Below, in pieces: positions 13,788 through 21,550 of a stretch of DNA of 23,748 bases. The stretch comes from Treponema sp. (GTDB lineage: Bacteria > Spirochaetota > Spirochaetia > Treponematales > UBA12059), in NCBI GenBank assembly GCA_012517645.1, contig JAAYUR010000322.1, positions 1 to 23,748 of the forward strand, given 5' to 3'. The stretch's first letter is position 1. The number at the start of each line of letters is the position of its first letter. Made by a program: the position numbers and the translations under genes. The notes beneath the pieces are model-generated. The model had not been told where the DNA came from, made no database searches, and saw only the letters and a program-made list of their open reading frames with translations.

Positions 13788-14597
13788 TCACGTAGGCCGT
13801 TTCGGGACTCGGGCCCCCAGTTTCGCTTCCAGGTAGTACGTATCCAGCAAATCCACCAGTTCCGGGGAGAATTCGAGCTCCACCGTTCCCTTCTGGACTC
13901 CCGTGGGCAGGCGGATCGCATCGGTTATCCTGCCGGCCACGTTGAACTGGTACTTCTGGAAAAAGAGGCGGAGGTTGACGTTCTGCCCCGTCTGAAAATC
14001 CGGGGCCTGCATGGGCGCGAGAAAGACGAGCCGGTCCGCTCCCAGGGTGAAGAGGGCTAGCTTGGTGAGGACCGTGCCGGAGCTGAGGGTCGCGTAGTTG
14101 TTGAACCCCAGGATCTTCGCGGTATCGGGATTCATGGGAATCGTCTTGCCCGCCAGCTCCCGGTAATCCGCCCGGAGGCGGTCCATGAGCATCATGTAGC
14201 TTCCGATCAAATTTTGCAGATCCGGCGGACAGGGCCGGAACTCCACGGATATGAGGCCGACGGATTCCCGGCCCTTCATGGGAAGGAACTGCACCAGGGC
14301 GCAGCGGCAGAAAATCTTCCGCGGAGCCGGGGAATCCCCGGGTTGTATCACGATGTTGAGGCCGGCCAATGAACCCTTGAACCTCTGGAAAAACACGATC
14401 TCGTCCCGGGAAAAGGAACCCAGGAGGACCGCACCCTTCATGGACAACCGATAGGGAATGCAGACTAAATTATAGGTATCGACTTTTAGGAGGGTCTGGT
14501 TGGAAACGATCCCCAGTTTCTTCAACGCGAAGGGGGTTAAGGAAACGACGGAATCCGCGTAGGTTTCGGAGACGTCCGCTTTTTCGTTTTTTACCAT
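13788..14597 (-). CDS. PilZ-like domain protein of spirochaete type
   Basis: A 269-residue cytoplasmic protein without signal peptide or membrane segment. It seems to have an N-terminal beta-rich domain (about 15-130) and a second one (about 165-260) with VNLRLFFQKYQFNVAGRITDA...GTVELEFSPELVDLLDTYY. The general look matches spirochaetal PilZ-domain proteins with a PilZN-type N-terminal domain. The RxxxR and D/NxSxxG motifs needed for cyclic-di-GMP binding are not obvious, so nucleotide binding is doubtful. The family call is tentative. It follows the RsmI-like gene but has its own promoter overlapping that gene's stop codon. The ATG at 14597 has no clear ribosome binding site. Confidence 0.6.
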   Translation of the reverse strand: MVKNEKADVSETYADSVVSLTPFALKKLGIVSNQTLLKVDTYNLVCIPYRLSMKGAVLLGSFSRDEIVFFQRFKGSLAGLNIVIQPGDSPAPRKIFCRCALVQFLPMKGRESVGLISVEFRPCPPDLQNLIGSYMMLMDRLRADYRELAGKTIPMNPDTAKILGFNNYATLSSGTVLTKLALFTLGADRLVFLAPMQAPDFQTGQNVNLRLFFQKYQFNVAGRITDAIRLPTGVQKGTVELEFSPELVDLLDTYYLEAKLGARVPKRPT

Positions 14598-14606
14598 ACC
14601 CCGTCC

Positions 14607-14634
14607 ATTGTATCGGAACCTGTGTCCGCGTCAA
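14607..14634 (-). promoter_or_regulatory. Promoter for the PilZ-like gene, nearly leaderless
   Basis: Minus strand: TTGACG (14634-14629), a 16-base spacer, TACAAT (14612-14607). Both boxes match 5 of 6 consensus positions. Nine bases separate the -10 from the ATG at 14597, so a leader of only about 3 bases is predicted. The -35 overlaps the stop codon of the RsmI-like gene. Confidence 0.55.
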
Positions 14635-15491
14635 GCACCCGGAGTTTCCTGAGGCCGTCGGGAATCGCCGCGGGAGGCTCGGAGGGATCCCCTTCGGCCG
14701 CTTTTCTGTGAAGTTTCCCGGTATCCCGGCGGGGGGGCGGCCGCATCGGAGGGCCGCCCCGTGAGGGTGCGCCTATCCGCCTTCGGGGCCAGCAGGAAGA
14801 CGGCGGGCTCCTTTCCCAGGCGGATGCCCGCGGAACGCCAGGCGCGTATATCCATGGAGTATACATGTTCCGCGCTTCCATCCAGTCCCAGGGCCGCGCA
14901 AAATCGGGTATCCGGGTGCAGCGCCTCCAAAGCGTCGGTCAATACGGCGTTGTTCCGATAGGGGGTCTCTATGAAGATGCGGGTCCCTCCGTCGCGGGCC
15001 GCTTCCCGGTCCAGACGCGCGAGCGCCGCTCGGCGTTCCTCGGGCTTGGCGGGAAGGTAGCCTAAAAAGTGGAAGCGCTGGCCGGAGAATCCGGAAGCCA
15101 TCAAGGCCTGGAGTATGGAGGAGGGGCCGGGAAGGGCTAGGACTCGAACCCCCCTGCGATGGGCTTCCGCGACCAGGTCGGCCCCCGGATCCGCGACGCA
15201 GGGGCAGCCCGCTTCGGAAAGGATCCCCATGTCCCTGCCTTCCAGGGCAGGTTTCAGCAGGTATGGAACGGTCCTGGGATCGGTATGCTCGTTCAGGACC
15301 CCCAGCTCGATCCCTTCAAGGGCGCTCGGTTCCAGGATGCGGGAAAGCAGGCGTTCCGCGGATCGTTCCGATTCGACCACGAAGTGTCGGAGGCTCCTGA
15401 ACGTCTCGATGACCTCCGGGGAAAGGACATGCCGTGGATCGCCCTCTCCGATGGGAGCGGGCAGGAGAAAGAGGCGTCCCCGAGGTGTCAT
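14631..15491 (-). CDS. RsmI-like SAM-dependent methyltransferase (tetrapyrrole-methylase fold)
   Basis: A 286-residue protein. The N-terminal LFLLPAPIGEGDPRHVLSPEV, then VVESERSAERLL, ILSEAGCPCVADPGADLV, VLALPGPSSILQALMASGFSGQRFHFLGYLP and IETPYRNNAVL are the motifs of the RsmI-related methyltransferase group; RsmI itself 2'-O-methylates C1402 of 16S rRNA. This protein is of a shorter, diverged subgroup, so the exact target is not certain. The catalytic domain ends near residue 240 (PAVFLLAP). A basic Ser/Arg/Gly/Pro-rich tail of about 45 residues follows, and its DNA contains a strong palindrome. The ATG overlaps the upstream stop as ATGA, so it belongs to the molybdenum hydroxylase operon. 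Confidence 0.85.
   Translation of the reverse strand: MTPRGRLFLLPAPIGEGDPRHVLSPEVIETFRSLRHFVVESERSAERLLSRILEPSALEGIELGVLNEHTDPRTVPYLLKPALEGRDMGILSEAGCPCVADPGADLVAEAHRRGVRVLALPGPSSILQALMASGFSGQRFHFLGYLPAKPEERRAALARLDREAARDGGTRIFIETPYRNNAVLTDALEALHPDTRFCAALGLDGSAEHVYSMDIRAWRSAGIRLGKEPAVFLLAPKADRRTLTGRPSDAAAPPPGYRETSQKSGRRGSLRASRGDSRRPQETPGA
14734..14760. repeat. Perfect 9-bp inverted repeat in the RsmI-like gene tail
   Basis: GGGGCGGCC (14734-14742) and GGCCGCCCC (14752-14760) are exact reverse complements with a 9-base loop. They encode part of the low-complexity C-terminal tail. A second, imperfect GC-rich inverted repeat lies close by at 14676-14699 and contains GGCTCGGAGGG, also present in the murI palindrome. 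Confidence 0.7.
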
Positions 15492-16333
15492 GCCGGCGCT
15501 CCCTCGTTGAGCTGGGCGAAGGCTCGCCGTACCAGGTCCAGGAACCTGGGAACCGAGGATTCCGGGACTCCCATGCGCGCGCAGTATGAAGCGTAGGCCC
15601 CGAGAGCGGATTCCATATCCCGGGATGAAAGGGGGATTCTCTTCCCCGCGATGGATGTTTCGATTTCCCGGCTTCTAAGGGCCCGGTCGCTCATGTAGAA
15701 GAGGCGTATGTCCGACAGGACCCTCTTGTCCGTTCGGGCGAGCGCTACGAACAGACTTGTTTTTCCGGAATTGGCCCGTGGAAGTCCCAGCTTGTGGGCT
15801 ATGCCGAGGTCCCACCCCGTCAAGGGTATCCGGATCCTCGTGAGTATCTCCCCCTTGGGAATAAGCGGCGTTCCCCGGTTGCCGACCAGACGGTTCAGGT
15901 TGACCCACCGGGACGCGGCTCCCTGGCGGTATTCCGCCAAGGCATCCATGCAGGCCAGGATCGGAAAACAGTCCCGGAAACGCCCGGGCGCGGACAGGTT
16001 CCCGCCCAGGGTGGCCAAGTTACGGACGGCATAGGTGCCGATCCGGCGAATCACGGTCCGGAGGGTCTCCGGCAGGAATTCCGCTTTCAGGGCTAGAAGC
16101 TCCCCCAGGGTTGTCGTGGAACCGACCTCGATATAGTGGTCCGTACGGGAGATGTGCCGAAGCTCCGGCACTCCATGGAGGGAGATCAGGATACGGGGTC
16201 TGCCCGCTTGGTCCGCGGGCTCGTCGGAAAAGAGTTCCGTGCCCCCCGCGCAGAGGAGGGCGTCCGGGTTCCTCTTGAGCGCCGCCAGGGCTTCCCCCAG
16301 GGTGTTCGGGACGATCACTTCATCGATTCGCAC
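15488..16333 (-). CDS. Molybdenum hydroxylase, FAD-binding subunit
   Basis: A 281-residue subunit of the xanthine dehydrogenase/CO dehydrogenase type (XdhB/CoxM-like). It carries the FAD and passes electrons from the iron-sulfur clusters to an acceptor. CAGGTELF (about 28-35) and ATLGGNLSAPGRFRD (about 112-126) are the two FAD-pyrophosphate motifs; ITRI-type IRIPL and a C-terminal helical domain follow. The GTG at 16333 is preceded at 9 bases by GGA and overlaps the iron-sulfur gene by 14 bases. The physiological acceptor is unknown. The protein is of normal length for the family and looks intact. Confidence 0.88.
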   Translation of the reverse strand: MRIDEVIVPNTLGEALAALKRNPDALLCAGGTELFSDEPADQAGRPRILISLHGVPELRHISRTDHYIEVGSTTTLGELLALKAEFLPETLRTVIRRIGTYAVRNLATLGGNLSAPGRFRDCFPILACMDALAEYRQGAASRWVNLNRLVGNRGTPLIPKGEILTRIRIPLTGWDLGIAHKLGLPRANSGKTSLFVALARTDKRVLSDIRLFYMSDRALRSREIETSIAGKRIPLSSRDMESALGAYASYCARMGVPESSVPRFLDLVRRAFAQLNEGAPA

Positions 16334-16808
16334 GGAAATTCATCCTTCGGGCTCTCAGCTCCGCGGCGGACTTGACCCCTCGGACCAGGGATTCCGGATC
16401 ATGGCAGCGGCAGAAGACGGCTGAAAGGTTCTCCAGTATCTCGGGGGTCTCCGGGCGCGGACGCTCCTCCAAGAGGGCGGCGGTGGAGAGGAAGACGGCT
16501 CCCCGGCAGAACTCGCAGGGTTCCGCCTCGGCTTTTTCGAAGCCTTTCCGAATATACTCATAGTCCTCCGTCTGTTTGAACCCTTCGATCGTGACGACCT
16601 CCGCGCCTCGGACACGAAAGGCGGGAACCAGGCAGGCCGGGACCGCAAGCCCGTTCAAGGTGACCAGACAGAGTCCGCAGTGGCCGGACCTGCAGTCTTC
16701 CTTGACTCCCAGCAAGGAGAAGGTGTCCCTAAGGATACGAGACAGTCGTTCGCCGGCGTCCGCCTGGCAGGAGACGTCTTCCCCGTTTAGAATGAAATCC
16801 ACCTTCAC
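16320..16808 (-). CDS. Molybdenum hydroxylase, [2Fe-2S] subunit
   Basis: A 162-residue subunit carrying two [2Fe-2S] clusters. The plant-ferredoxin-type cluster is bound by CRSGHCGLC and the later C of VPACLVP; the second, in the helical C-terminal domain, by CEFC and FCRC (CxxC...CxC). All eight cysteines expected for XdhC/CoxS-type subunits are present. It links the molybdenum centre to the FAD subunit. The GTG at 16808 overlaps the stop of the large subunit (GTGA) and has GGGAG 7 bases upstream; a longer in-frame stretch upstream lies wholly within the large-subunit gene and is rejected. Confidence 0.9.
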   Translation of the reverse strand: MKVDFILNGEDVSCQADAGERLSRILRDTFSLLGVKEDCRSGHCGLCLVTLNGLAVPACLVPAFRVRGAEVVTIEGFKQTEDYEYIRKGFEKAEAEPCEFCRGAVFLSTAALLEERPRPETPEILENLSAVFCRCHDPESLVRGVKSAAELRARRMNFRANR

Positions 16809-18901
16809 CCAAGTTCTCCCGTCACGAACTCCTCCCCGATAAAGGGAATCCGGTCGATCGCCAGGTCGGAGGCTTGCTCCGCCGCCGCGGCGAAGGCGGC
16901 GGGGACGCATAGGAAGGGCAGCTCTCCGATTCCCTTGATCGGGTCGGTTTCCTCCCAGGGAAGAAATTCGATTTCGATGGTCGGAGCTTCCGCCAGGGAG
17001 AGAAGCCCGTATTCCCGATAGCCGTCCACGGATACCGCTCCCGCCTCGATGGGCAGTCGCTCCCGAAAACATTGCCCCAGGGCCGCCAGAGTTGATGCGG
17101 AAAGGGTGCTGCGAGCAAACCGCTCGGAGGCGATACGTCCTCCGTCCACGCACAGCCACGTGCCCAGGATGCGGGGTTCTTTGTTCCAGGGGTCCATCTC
17201 CAGTTCGACCACGGCACCTCCGCAGGAAATCGACTCGAAGGGATATCCCTTAACCGATTCCTTCTCCCACCGCAAGGGGTTTCTGGGTCGGTGCACCGAG
17301 CGGGCGGAAATGGGCAAGGGGGATCGGAACCTCCGGCTCCGGATGGTCACGCAGCACCGTTCGATCAGCTTGTTCACCACCGCGACGTTCCGGGATAACA
17401 CGGAAGGCCCCGAATCGGGCACATCCCCGGTATCCACTTCGGATACGGCGATCCTGCCCAGGGGAATTCCGAGAATCCCGGCCGCGGTGGATCGCCAGAT
17501 CGCGCGGATCCCCTCGTCCCCGGCGATCGCGCTGGTGGAGATCGAAAGGGAGAGATCCTTGTTCAGGGTGGCCTCGACGGTGAAGGACTCGGAAGAAAGG
17601 GATGTAAGCGAAGCCCCGTTGGCCTGGTAGCCGAAGGCTATCCCGATCCCCCGGGGGGCTTCCTCGCTGCGGGATGTGGACCTTCGTTTCCGGATGAGCT
17701 CGTTGCTGCCGTATTTCCGTCGAAAATCGCTCGCGGCTTTGAGCCTCTGACCGATCGCATCGAAGCTCGTCCTATCCCGGAGAGGTTCCCCGGTGATCAA
17801 TACCGAACCCTTCCGAAGGATGTGCCGATTCCTCCATTCGAGAGGATCCTCCTGCCGGTCCCGGGCTATGCGATTTGCGAAGGCTTCAACGGCGAATAGA
17901 GTATGGGCGGCTCCCATCCCGGAAAAGGCCCCCAAGGGAGGAGTATGGGTTCGAACCGCGTATCCCCGGACCCGTAGGTTCGGTACCGCCAGGGACCCTG
18001 CGGCGTGCAGGCAGGCCTGCTCCAGGAGTTCCGAGGCGAGGGGGGCGTAAGCCCCGGTGTTTAGAACAACCTTCGCGTCCAGTACCGACAACGTCCCCTG
18101 GGAGTCGACGCCCGCCTTCAGTGCGACCAGAGAGCGGGCCTTTTTAGGGGTGTACCGGAAGTCCTCGTCCCGGCTTAAGAGGATACGGGCGGGTTTCCCG
18201 CACAGGACCGCGGCCAAAGCCGCATGGCAGGCCAGCACCGAAGGGTACCAGAGCCTGCCCTCCATGGGAACACCCAGGGGGGTCGGACGGACGACCACTT
18301 CCTGGGGCTTCACGCCCAGGACGGAGCGGACGCAGGCGCGGACATGGAAGGGCCATTGGGTGGCGCACCGTACGACGAGTTTGTCGTATTCGAAGGCCGC
18401 GAACGCTCCCTGCGGTTCGGGATAGAGATGTTCCTGGGATTCCGTCCGAAACCGGGCCTCCAGTACCTCGGCGGCCGTCTCGAAGGCCTTGTCGGGGTCT
18501 CCTAGGATCGCGTTCCTTTCCAGCAGGACCTGCTCGGGGGAGAAGGATTCCCATTCCAGGATCGGCTCTTCCTCCAGAACGACGACTCGAACCTCCTGCC
18601 GGATGCGTTCCAGGACATCGGGGTCGGGACCCGCAACGAGAAGGATCGGCTCACCGACATAGGAGACCCGGTCTCGGGCCAGTATCGGGATCTCGGTACC
18701 CAGGATGGGAAGCTGATTCTCCCCGGGGATGTCTCCGGCCCCCAGGGCTCGGTATCCCCGGGGCAGGCGAGGCACCTCGACGGCTGTAATCCGTCCGCGG
18801 CAGGAGGGAGAGCGGACGGTGACCACGTGAACCATGCCCTCCTCGCGGATGTCGGAAAGAGGGAGGTCCGCCTTCAAAGGAGACTTCCGATCCCGCGCCA
18901 C
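16805..18901 (-). CDS. Molybdenum hydroxylase, large molybdopterin-binding subunit (diverged)
   Basis: A 698-residue protein of the xanthine dehydrogenase/aldehyde oxidase large-subunit family, somewhat short for the family (about 750-800). Family features are YVGEPILLVA, HLYPEPQGA (about 159-167), ARILLSRDEDF, a recognisable GAFSGMG (324-330; usually GAFRGFG), EDPLEWRNRHIL and KGIGEL with the expected catalytic Glu at about residue 660. The usual GGGFGGK loop is replaced by PLGVPMEGR (208-216) and the GQG motif is missing, so cofactor binding is unusual. The GTG at 18901 has GGAG 5 bases upstream. Substrate is unknown; from memory, a treponemal relative is labelled quinoline 2-oxidoreductase. 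It is co-transcribed with sugar genes upstream. Confidence 0.83.
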   Translation of the reverse strand: MARDRKSPLKADLPLSDIREEGMVHVVTVRSPSCRGRITAVEVPRLPRGYRALGAGDIPGENQLPILGTEIPILARDRVSYVGEPILLVAGPDPDVLERIRQEVRVVVLEEEPILEWESFSPEQVLLERNAILGDPDKAFETAAEVLEARFRTESQEHLYPEPQGAFAAFEYDKLVVRCATQWPFHVRACVRSVLGVKPQEVVVRPTPLGVPMEGRLWYPSVLACHAALAAVLCGKPARILLSRDEDFRYTPKKARSLVALKAGVDSQGTLSVLDAKVVLNTGAYAPLASELLEQACLHAAGSLAVPNLRVRGYAVRTHTPPLGAFSGMGAAHTLFAVEAFANRIARDRQEDPLEWRNRHILRKGSVLITGEPLRDRTSFDAIGQRLKAASDFRRKYGSNELIRKRRSTSRSEEAPRGIGIAFGYQANGASLTSLSSESFTVEATLNKDLSLSISTSAIAGDEGIRAIWRSTAAGILGIPLGRIAVSEVDTGDVPDSGPSVLSRNVAVVNKLIERCCVTIRSRRFRSPLPISARSVHRPRNPLRWEKESVKGYPFESISCGGAVVELEMDPWNKEPRILGTWLCVDGGRIASERFARSTLSASTLAALGQCFRERLPIEAGAVSVDGYREYGLLSLAEAPTIEIEFLPWEETDPIKGIGELPFLCVPAAFAAAAEQASDLAIDRIPFIGEEFVTGELG

Positions 18902-18909
18902 GGCGGCTC

Positions 18910-20079
18910 CTAGACCGAGAGTCCGGCGCCCGTCTCGATGACGGTCCGGGCGACGGCACGGGCGCGGTCCGCTCCCATTCCCTGCCAGATAGGCAACGAC
19001 ACCGACCGTTGGAACGATACCAGGGCCTGCGGAAATTGCTCCGGCGAAAGACCGTAGCGGGTCGACCAATACGGCATGATATGAAGAGGGATGAAGTGCA
19101 CCGAGGTTCCCACTCCGGCTTGCCGCAGACGGTCCACGAATTCGTCCCTGCCGGCCTTGAGGCGATCCAACCGCAGGCGAAGGGAATAGAGGTGCCAGGC
19201 GTGCCCGGGGCCGTCCGGAGGAGGTTCGGCGAAGGGCAAGTCCTTAAACGCTTCGCCGTAGATCCCGGCGATCTGGCGCCTCTCCGCGAGGAAGCGGTCT
19301 GCTTTCTTGAGCTGTTCCCGGCCGACGGCGGCCAACAGGTCCGGTAGGTTGTACTTGAAGCCCGCCTCCACAACGGAATAGCTCCAGGACGCCGTCTTCG
19401 AGGTATACCGATCCCAAACAGGGCGATCGATCCCGTGCATCCGCATGGTGGACATGCGTTTGGCCAAGCGGGAATCCGAGGTCACCACCATCCCTCCCTC
19501 GCCGGTGGTGATGGTCTTGGTGGCGTAGAAGGAGAAGACTCCGATGTCCCCCAGGGTCCCTGCGAAGCCTTGGGGAAGGCGGGACGGAAAGGAGTGGGCC
19601 GCGTCTTCCACGACGGCGCATCCGAACCTATGGGCCAGATCCAGGATTTCCTCCATGGAACAAGGGAGCCCTCCGACATGGACCGGCACGACGGCCCGAA
19701 CGTTCCGCGTCTTTTCCAGCGTTTCCTGGAGGCGCCGGGGATCCATGTTGTAGCCCCCGGGAACCACGTCGCAGAAGGCCACTTCCGCGCCCAGGTGACG
19801 GGCTACGGCGGCGGTGGAGGCGAATGTGTAGGGGCTCGTCACCACCGTGTCCCCGGATCCGACCCCCAGGGCTTCCAAGGCGAGGTGAAGTCCGCTCGTC
19901 GCGGAATTGACCGCCAGGGCGTGCTCGGCCCCGACGAAGGCCGCGAATTCCCGCTCGAACTGGAGCGCTACGGAGCCCGTGGTCAGCCAGCCGGATCGGA
20001 GCACCGCCAGGACGGCTTCCTCCTCCTCGGGCCCCAGGGAGGGGAGGGCGAAGGGGATAAAATCAGTACTCGGGTTCAT
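18910..20079 (-). CDS. DegT/DnrJ/EryC1-family sugar aminotransferase
   Basis: A 389-residue PLP-dependent enzyme that transfers an amino group to a keto-sugar nucleotide. It begins with IPFALPSLGPEEEEAVLAVL and GWLTTG, then ALAVNSATSGLHLAL and VVTSPYTFASTA. PVHVGG and VEDAAHSF (Asp contacting the PLP ring nitrogen) follow, then FSFYATKTITTGEGGMV with the Lys that binds PLP, and late VGTSVHFIPLH. Length is typical. The upstream gene is a nucleotide-sugar dehydratase whose product (a 4-keto-6-deoxy sugar) is the expected substrate. The ATG at 20079 overlaps that gene by 17 bases. The exact sugar cannot be determined. Confidence 0.92.
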   Translation of the reverse strand: MNPSTDFIPFALPSLGPEEEEAVLAVLRSGWLTTGSVALQFEREFAAFVGAEHALAVNSATSGLHLALEALGVGSGDTVVTSPYTFASTAAVARHLGAEVAFCDVVPGGYNMDPRRLQETLEKTRNVRAVVPVHVGGLPCSMEEILDLAHRFGCAVVEDAAHSFPSRLPQGFAGTLGDIGVFSFYATKTITTGEGGMVVTSDSRLAKRMSTMRMHGIDRPVWDRYTSKTASWSYSVVEAGFKYNLPDLLAAVGREQLKKADRFLAERRQIAGIYGEAFKDLPFAEPPPDGPGHAWHLYSLRLRLDRLKAGRDEFVDRLRQAGVGTSVHFIPLHIMPYWSTRYGLSPEQFPQALVSFQRSVSLPIWQGMGADRARAVARTVIETGAGLSV

Positions 20080-21550
20080 GGTCCGGAGCCTCCAGGGTCG
20101 GGATGTACCGTCTTAGGATCTCGCGCAGCCGGCGGCGGTTGCGGTATTCCGTTTCCCGTCCCTCAAGGAGGACGCAAACCGGCCGGAGTTCTTCCAGGAG
20201 GGTTTCCACCGGAAGATCGCCCTCGGCGTCCAGGACCAGGCGGTTGACCCGGGGAAAGGTCGTCGGGATCAGGGTTTCCCGGTCGCTGTGCAGGCGCTCC
20301 TCCCTGCGTTCGCCGGGGCGCAGGCCGATATACCGGATAGGTATGTCTCGTTCGGGCTCGAACCCGTAGAACCGAATCAACTGTTCGGCCAGGTCCTTGA
20401 TGCGCACCGGATCCCCCATATCCAGAAGGTAGGACTCCCCGCCCTCGCCGACGCCGCCGGTCTTCAAAACCAGGGAACAGGCTTCGGGGATGGTCATGAA
20501 GTAGCGGCGGGCCTCCGGATCCGTGACCGTGACGGGTCCCCCCGTTTCGATCTGCCGCTGGAAGAGCGGAAGGATGGAACCCCGGGAACCCAGGACGTTG
20601 CCGAACCGGACCACCATGAACCTCCGTCCGGCTCCGGCCTTTTTTTGGGCGGCCCGCACGATGCGTTCCGAGACCAGCTTGGACGCTCCGTAGACGCAGA
20701 CGGGATCCACGGCCTTGTCCGTGGATATCAGGACGAAACGGTGGGATCCCGCTTCCCGCGCGGCTTCCACAAGGTTCCAGGTCCCGAACACGTTGTTCTC
20801 CACAGCGGCTACCGGGTTCTCCTCCATCATGGGGACGTGCTTGTAGGCGGCGGTGTGGAAGATGACGTCCGCCTTGAGCCGCTTGAGGATGTGGGCCGTG
20901 TACGCCCGATCCTTGAGTTCGCCGATGACGGGGACGATGTCCGTTCGCACTCCGACCCCGCCGGCCTGGAGGAGGCGGAGCTCCTTGTCGATCTGGTAGA
21001 TGGAGTTCTCGCCGTGGCCGAAGAGGTAGAGCCTCTGGACCCGGGCGGAGAGGAGCTGGCGGGCCAGCTCGGACCCGATGGATCCTCCGGCCCCCGTCAC
21101 GAGAACGCGTTTGTCCCGGAGGTACGAGAGGCTTTCCGCCAAACCGATGACCACGGGGCCCCGCCCCAGCAGGTCCTGGGGATCGATCTCCCGGGCCTGG
21201 ATCAAGTGCGCGTCGCCCTCCACGATCTGGGCGATCCCCGGAAGGATGCGGATCCGGGAGAAGCCCGCGGACTTCAACAGCCCGTAGAGCTCCCGGAGGT
21301 AATCCCGGGACGCGCTGGGCATGGCGATGATGGCCTCGTCCGCGGGAGTCCGGCGGAGGAGATTCACAACGTCCCGAATCGGACCCAGGACGGGCACATC
21401 CGCAAGGCGGCGTCCGATCTTTTCCGGATCGTCGTCCAGGAAGGCGACGACCCTGCCCAGGATTCCGCGGGCTTGGATTTCCCGGGCTATGGATTGACCG
21501 GCGAAACCCGCGCCGATCACGTAGATCCTATGTTCCTCGCGATTCTCCAT
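20063..21550 (-). CDS. Soluble CapD/FlaA1-like nucleotide-sugar 4,6-dehydratase
   Basis: A 495-residue protein with an N-terminal Rossmann domain (IYVIGAGFAGQSIAREI, about 9-25) of the CoA-binding type that precedes the catalytic part in CapD/PglF/WbpM proteins. The SDR dehydratase domain starts with RVLVTGAGGSIGSE (about 147-160), followed by FHTAAYKHVPMMEENP, LISTDKAVDPVCVYGASK, and RFGNVLGSRGSILPLF. Most long family members have four N-terminal membrane helices; these are absent here, so the enzyme is predicted cytosolic. It likely makes a UDP-4-keto-6-deoxy-HexNAc for the aminotransferase next to it. The ATG at 21550 overlaps the NusG-paralog gene by 23 bases. Confidence 0.9.
   Translation of the reverse strand: MENREEHRIYVIGAGFAGQSIAREIQARGILGRVVAFLDDDPEKIGRRLADVPVLGPIRDVVNLLRRTPADEAIIAMPSASRDYLRELYGLLKSAGFSRIRILPGIAQIVEGDAHLIQAREIDPQDLLGRGPVVIGLAESLSYLRDKRVLVTGAGGSIGSELARQLLSARVQRLYLFGHGENSIYQIDKELRLLQAGGVGVRTDIVPVIGELKDRAYTAHILKRLKADVIFHTAAYKHVPMMEENPVAAVENNVFGTWNLVEAAREAGSHRFVLISTDKAVDPVCVYGASKLVSERIVRAAQKKAGAGRRFMVVRFGNVLGSRGSILPLFQRQIETGGPVTVTDPEARRYFMTIPEACSLVLKTGGVGEGGESYLLDMGDPVRIKDLAEQLIRFYGFEPERDIPIRYIGLRPGERREERLHSDRETLIPTTFPRVNRLVLDAEGDLPVETLLEELRPVCVLLEGRETEYRNRRRLREILRRYIPTLEAPDHEPEY

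Noticed and set aside
19435..20247. A 270-codon open frame opposite the DegT aminotransferase gene
   Set aside because: Composition is Gly/Arg/Pro-rich and typical of an antisense shadow; the aminotransferase motifs are on the other strand.
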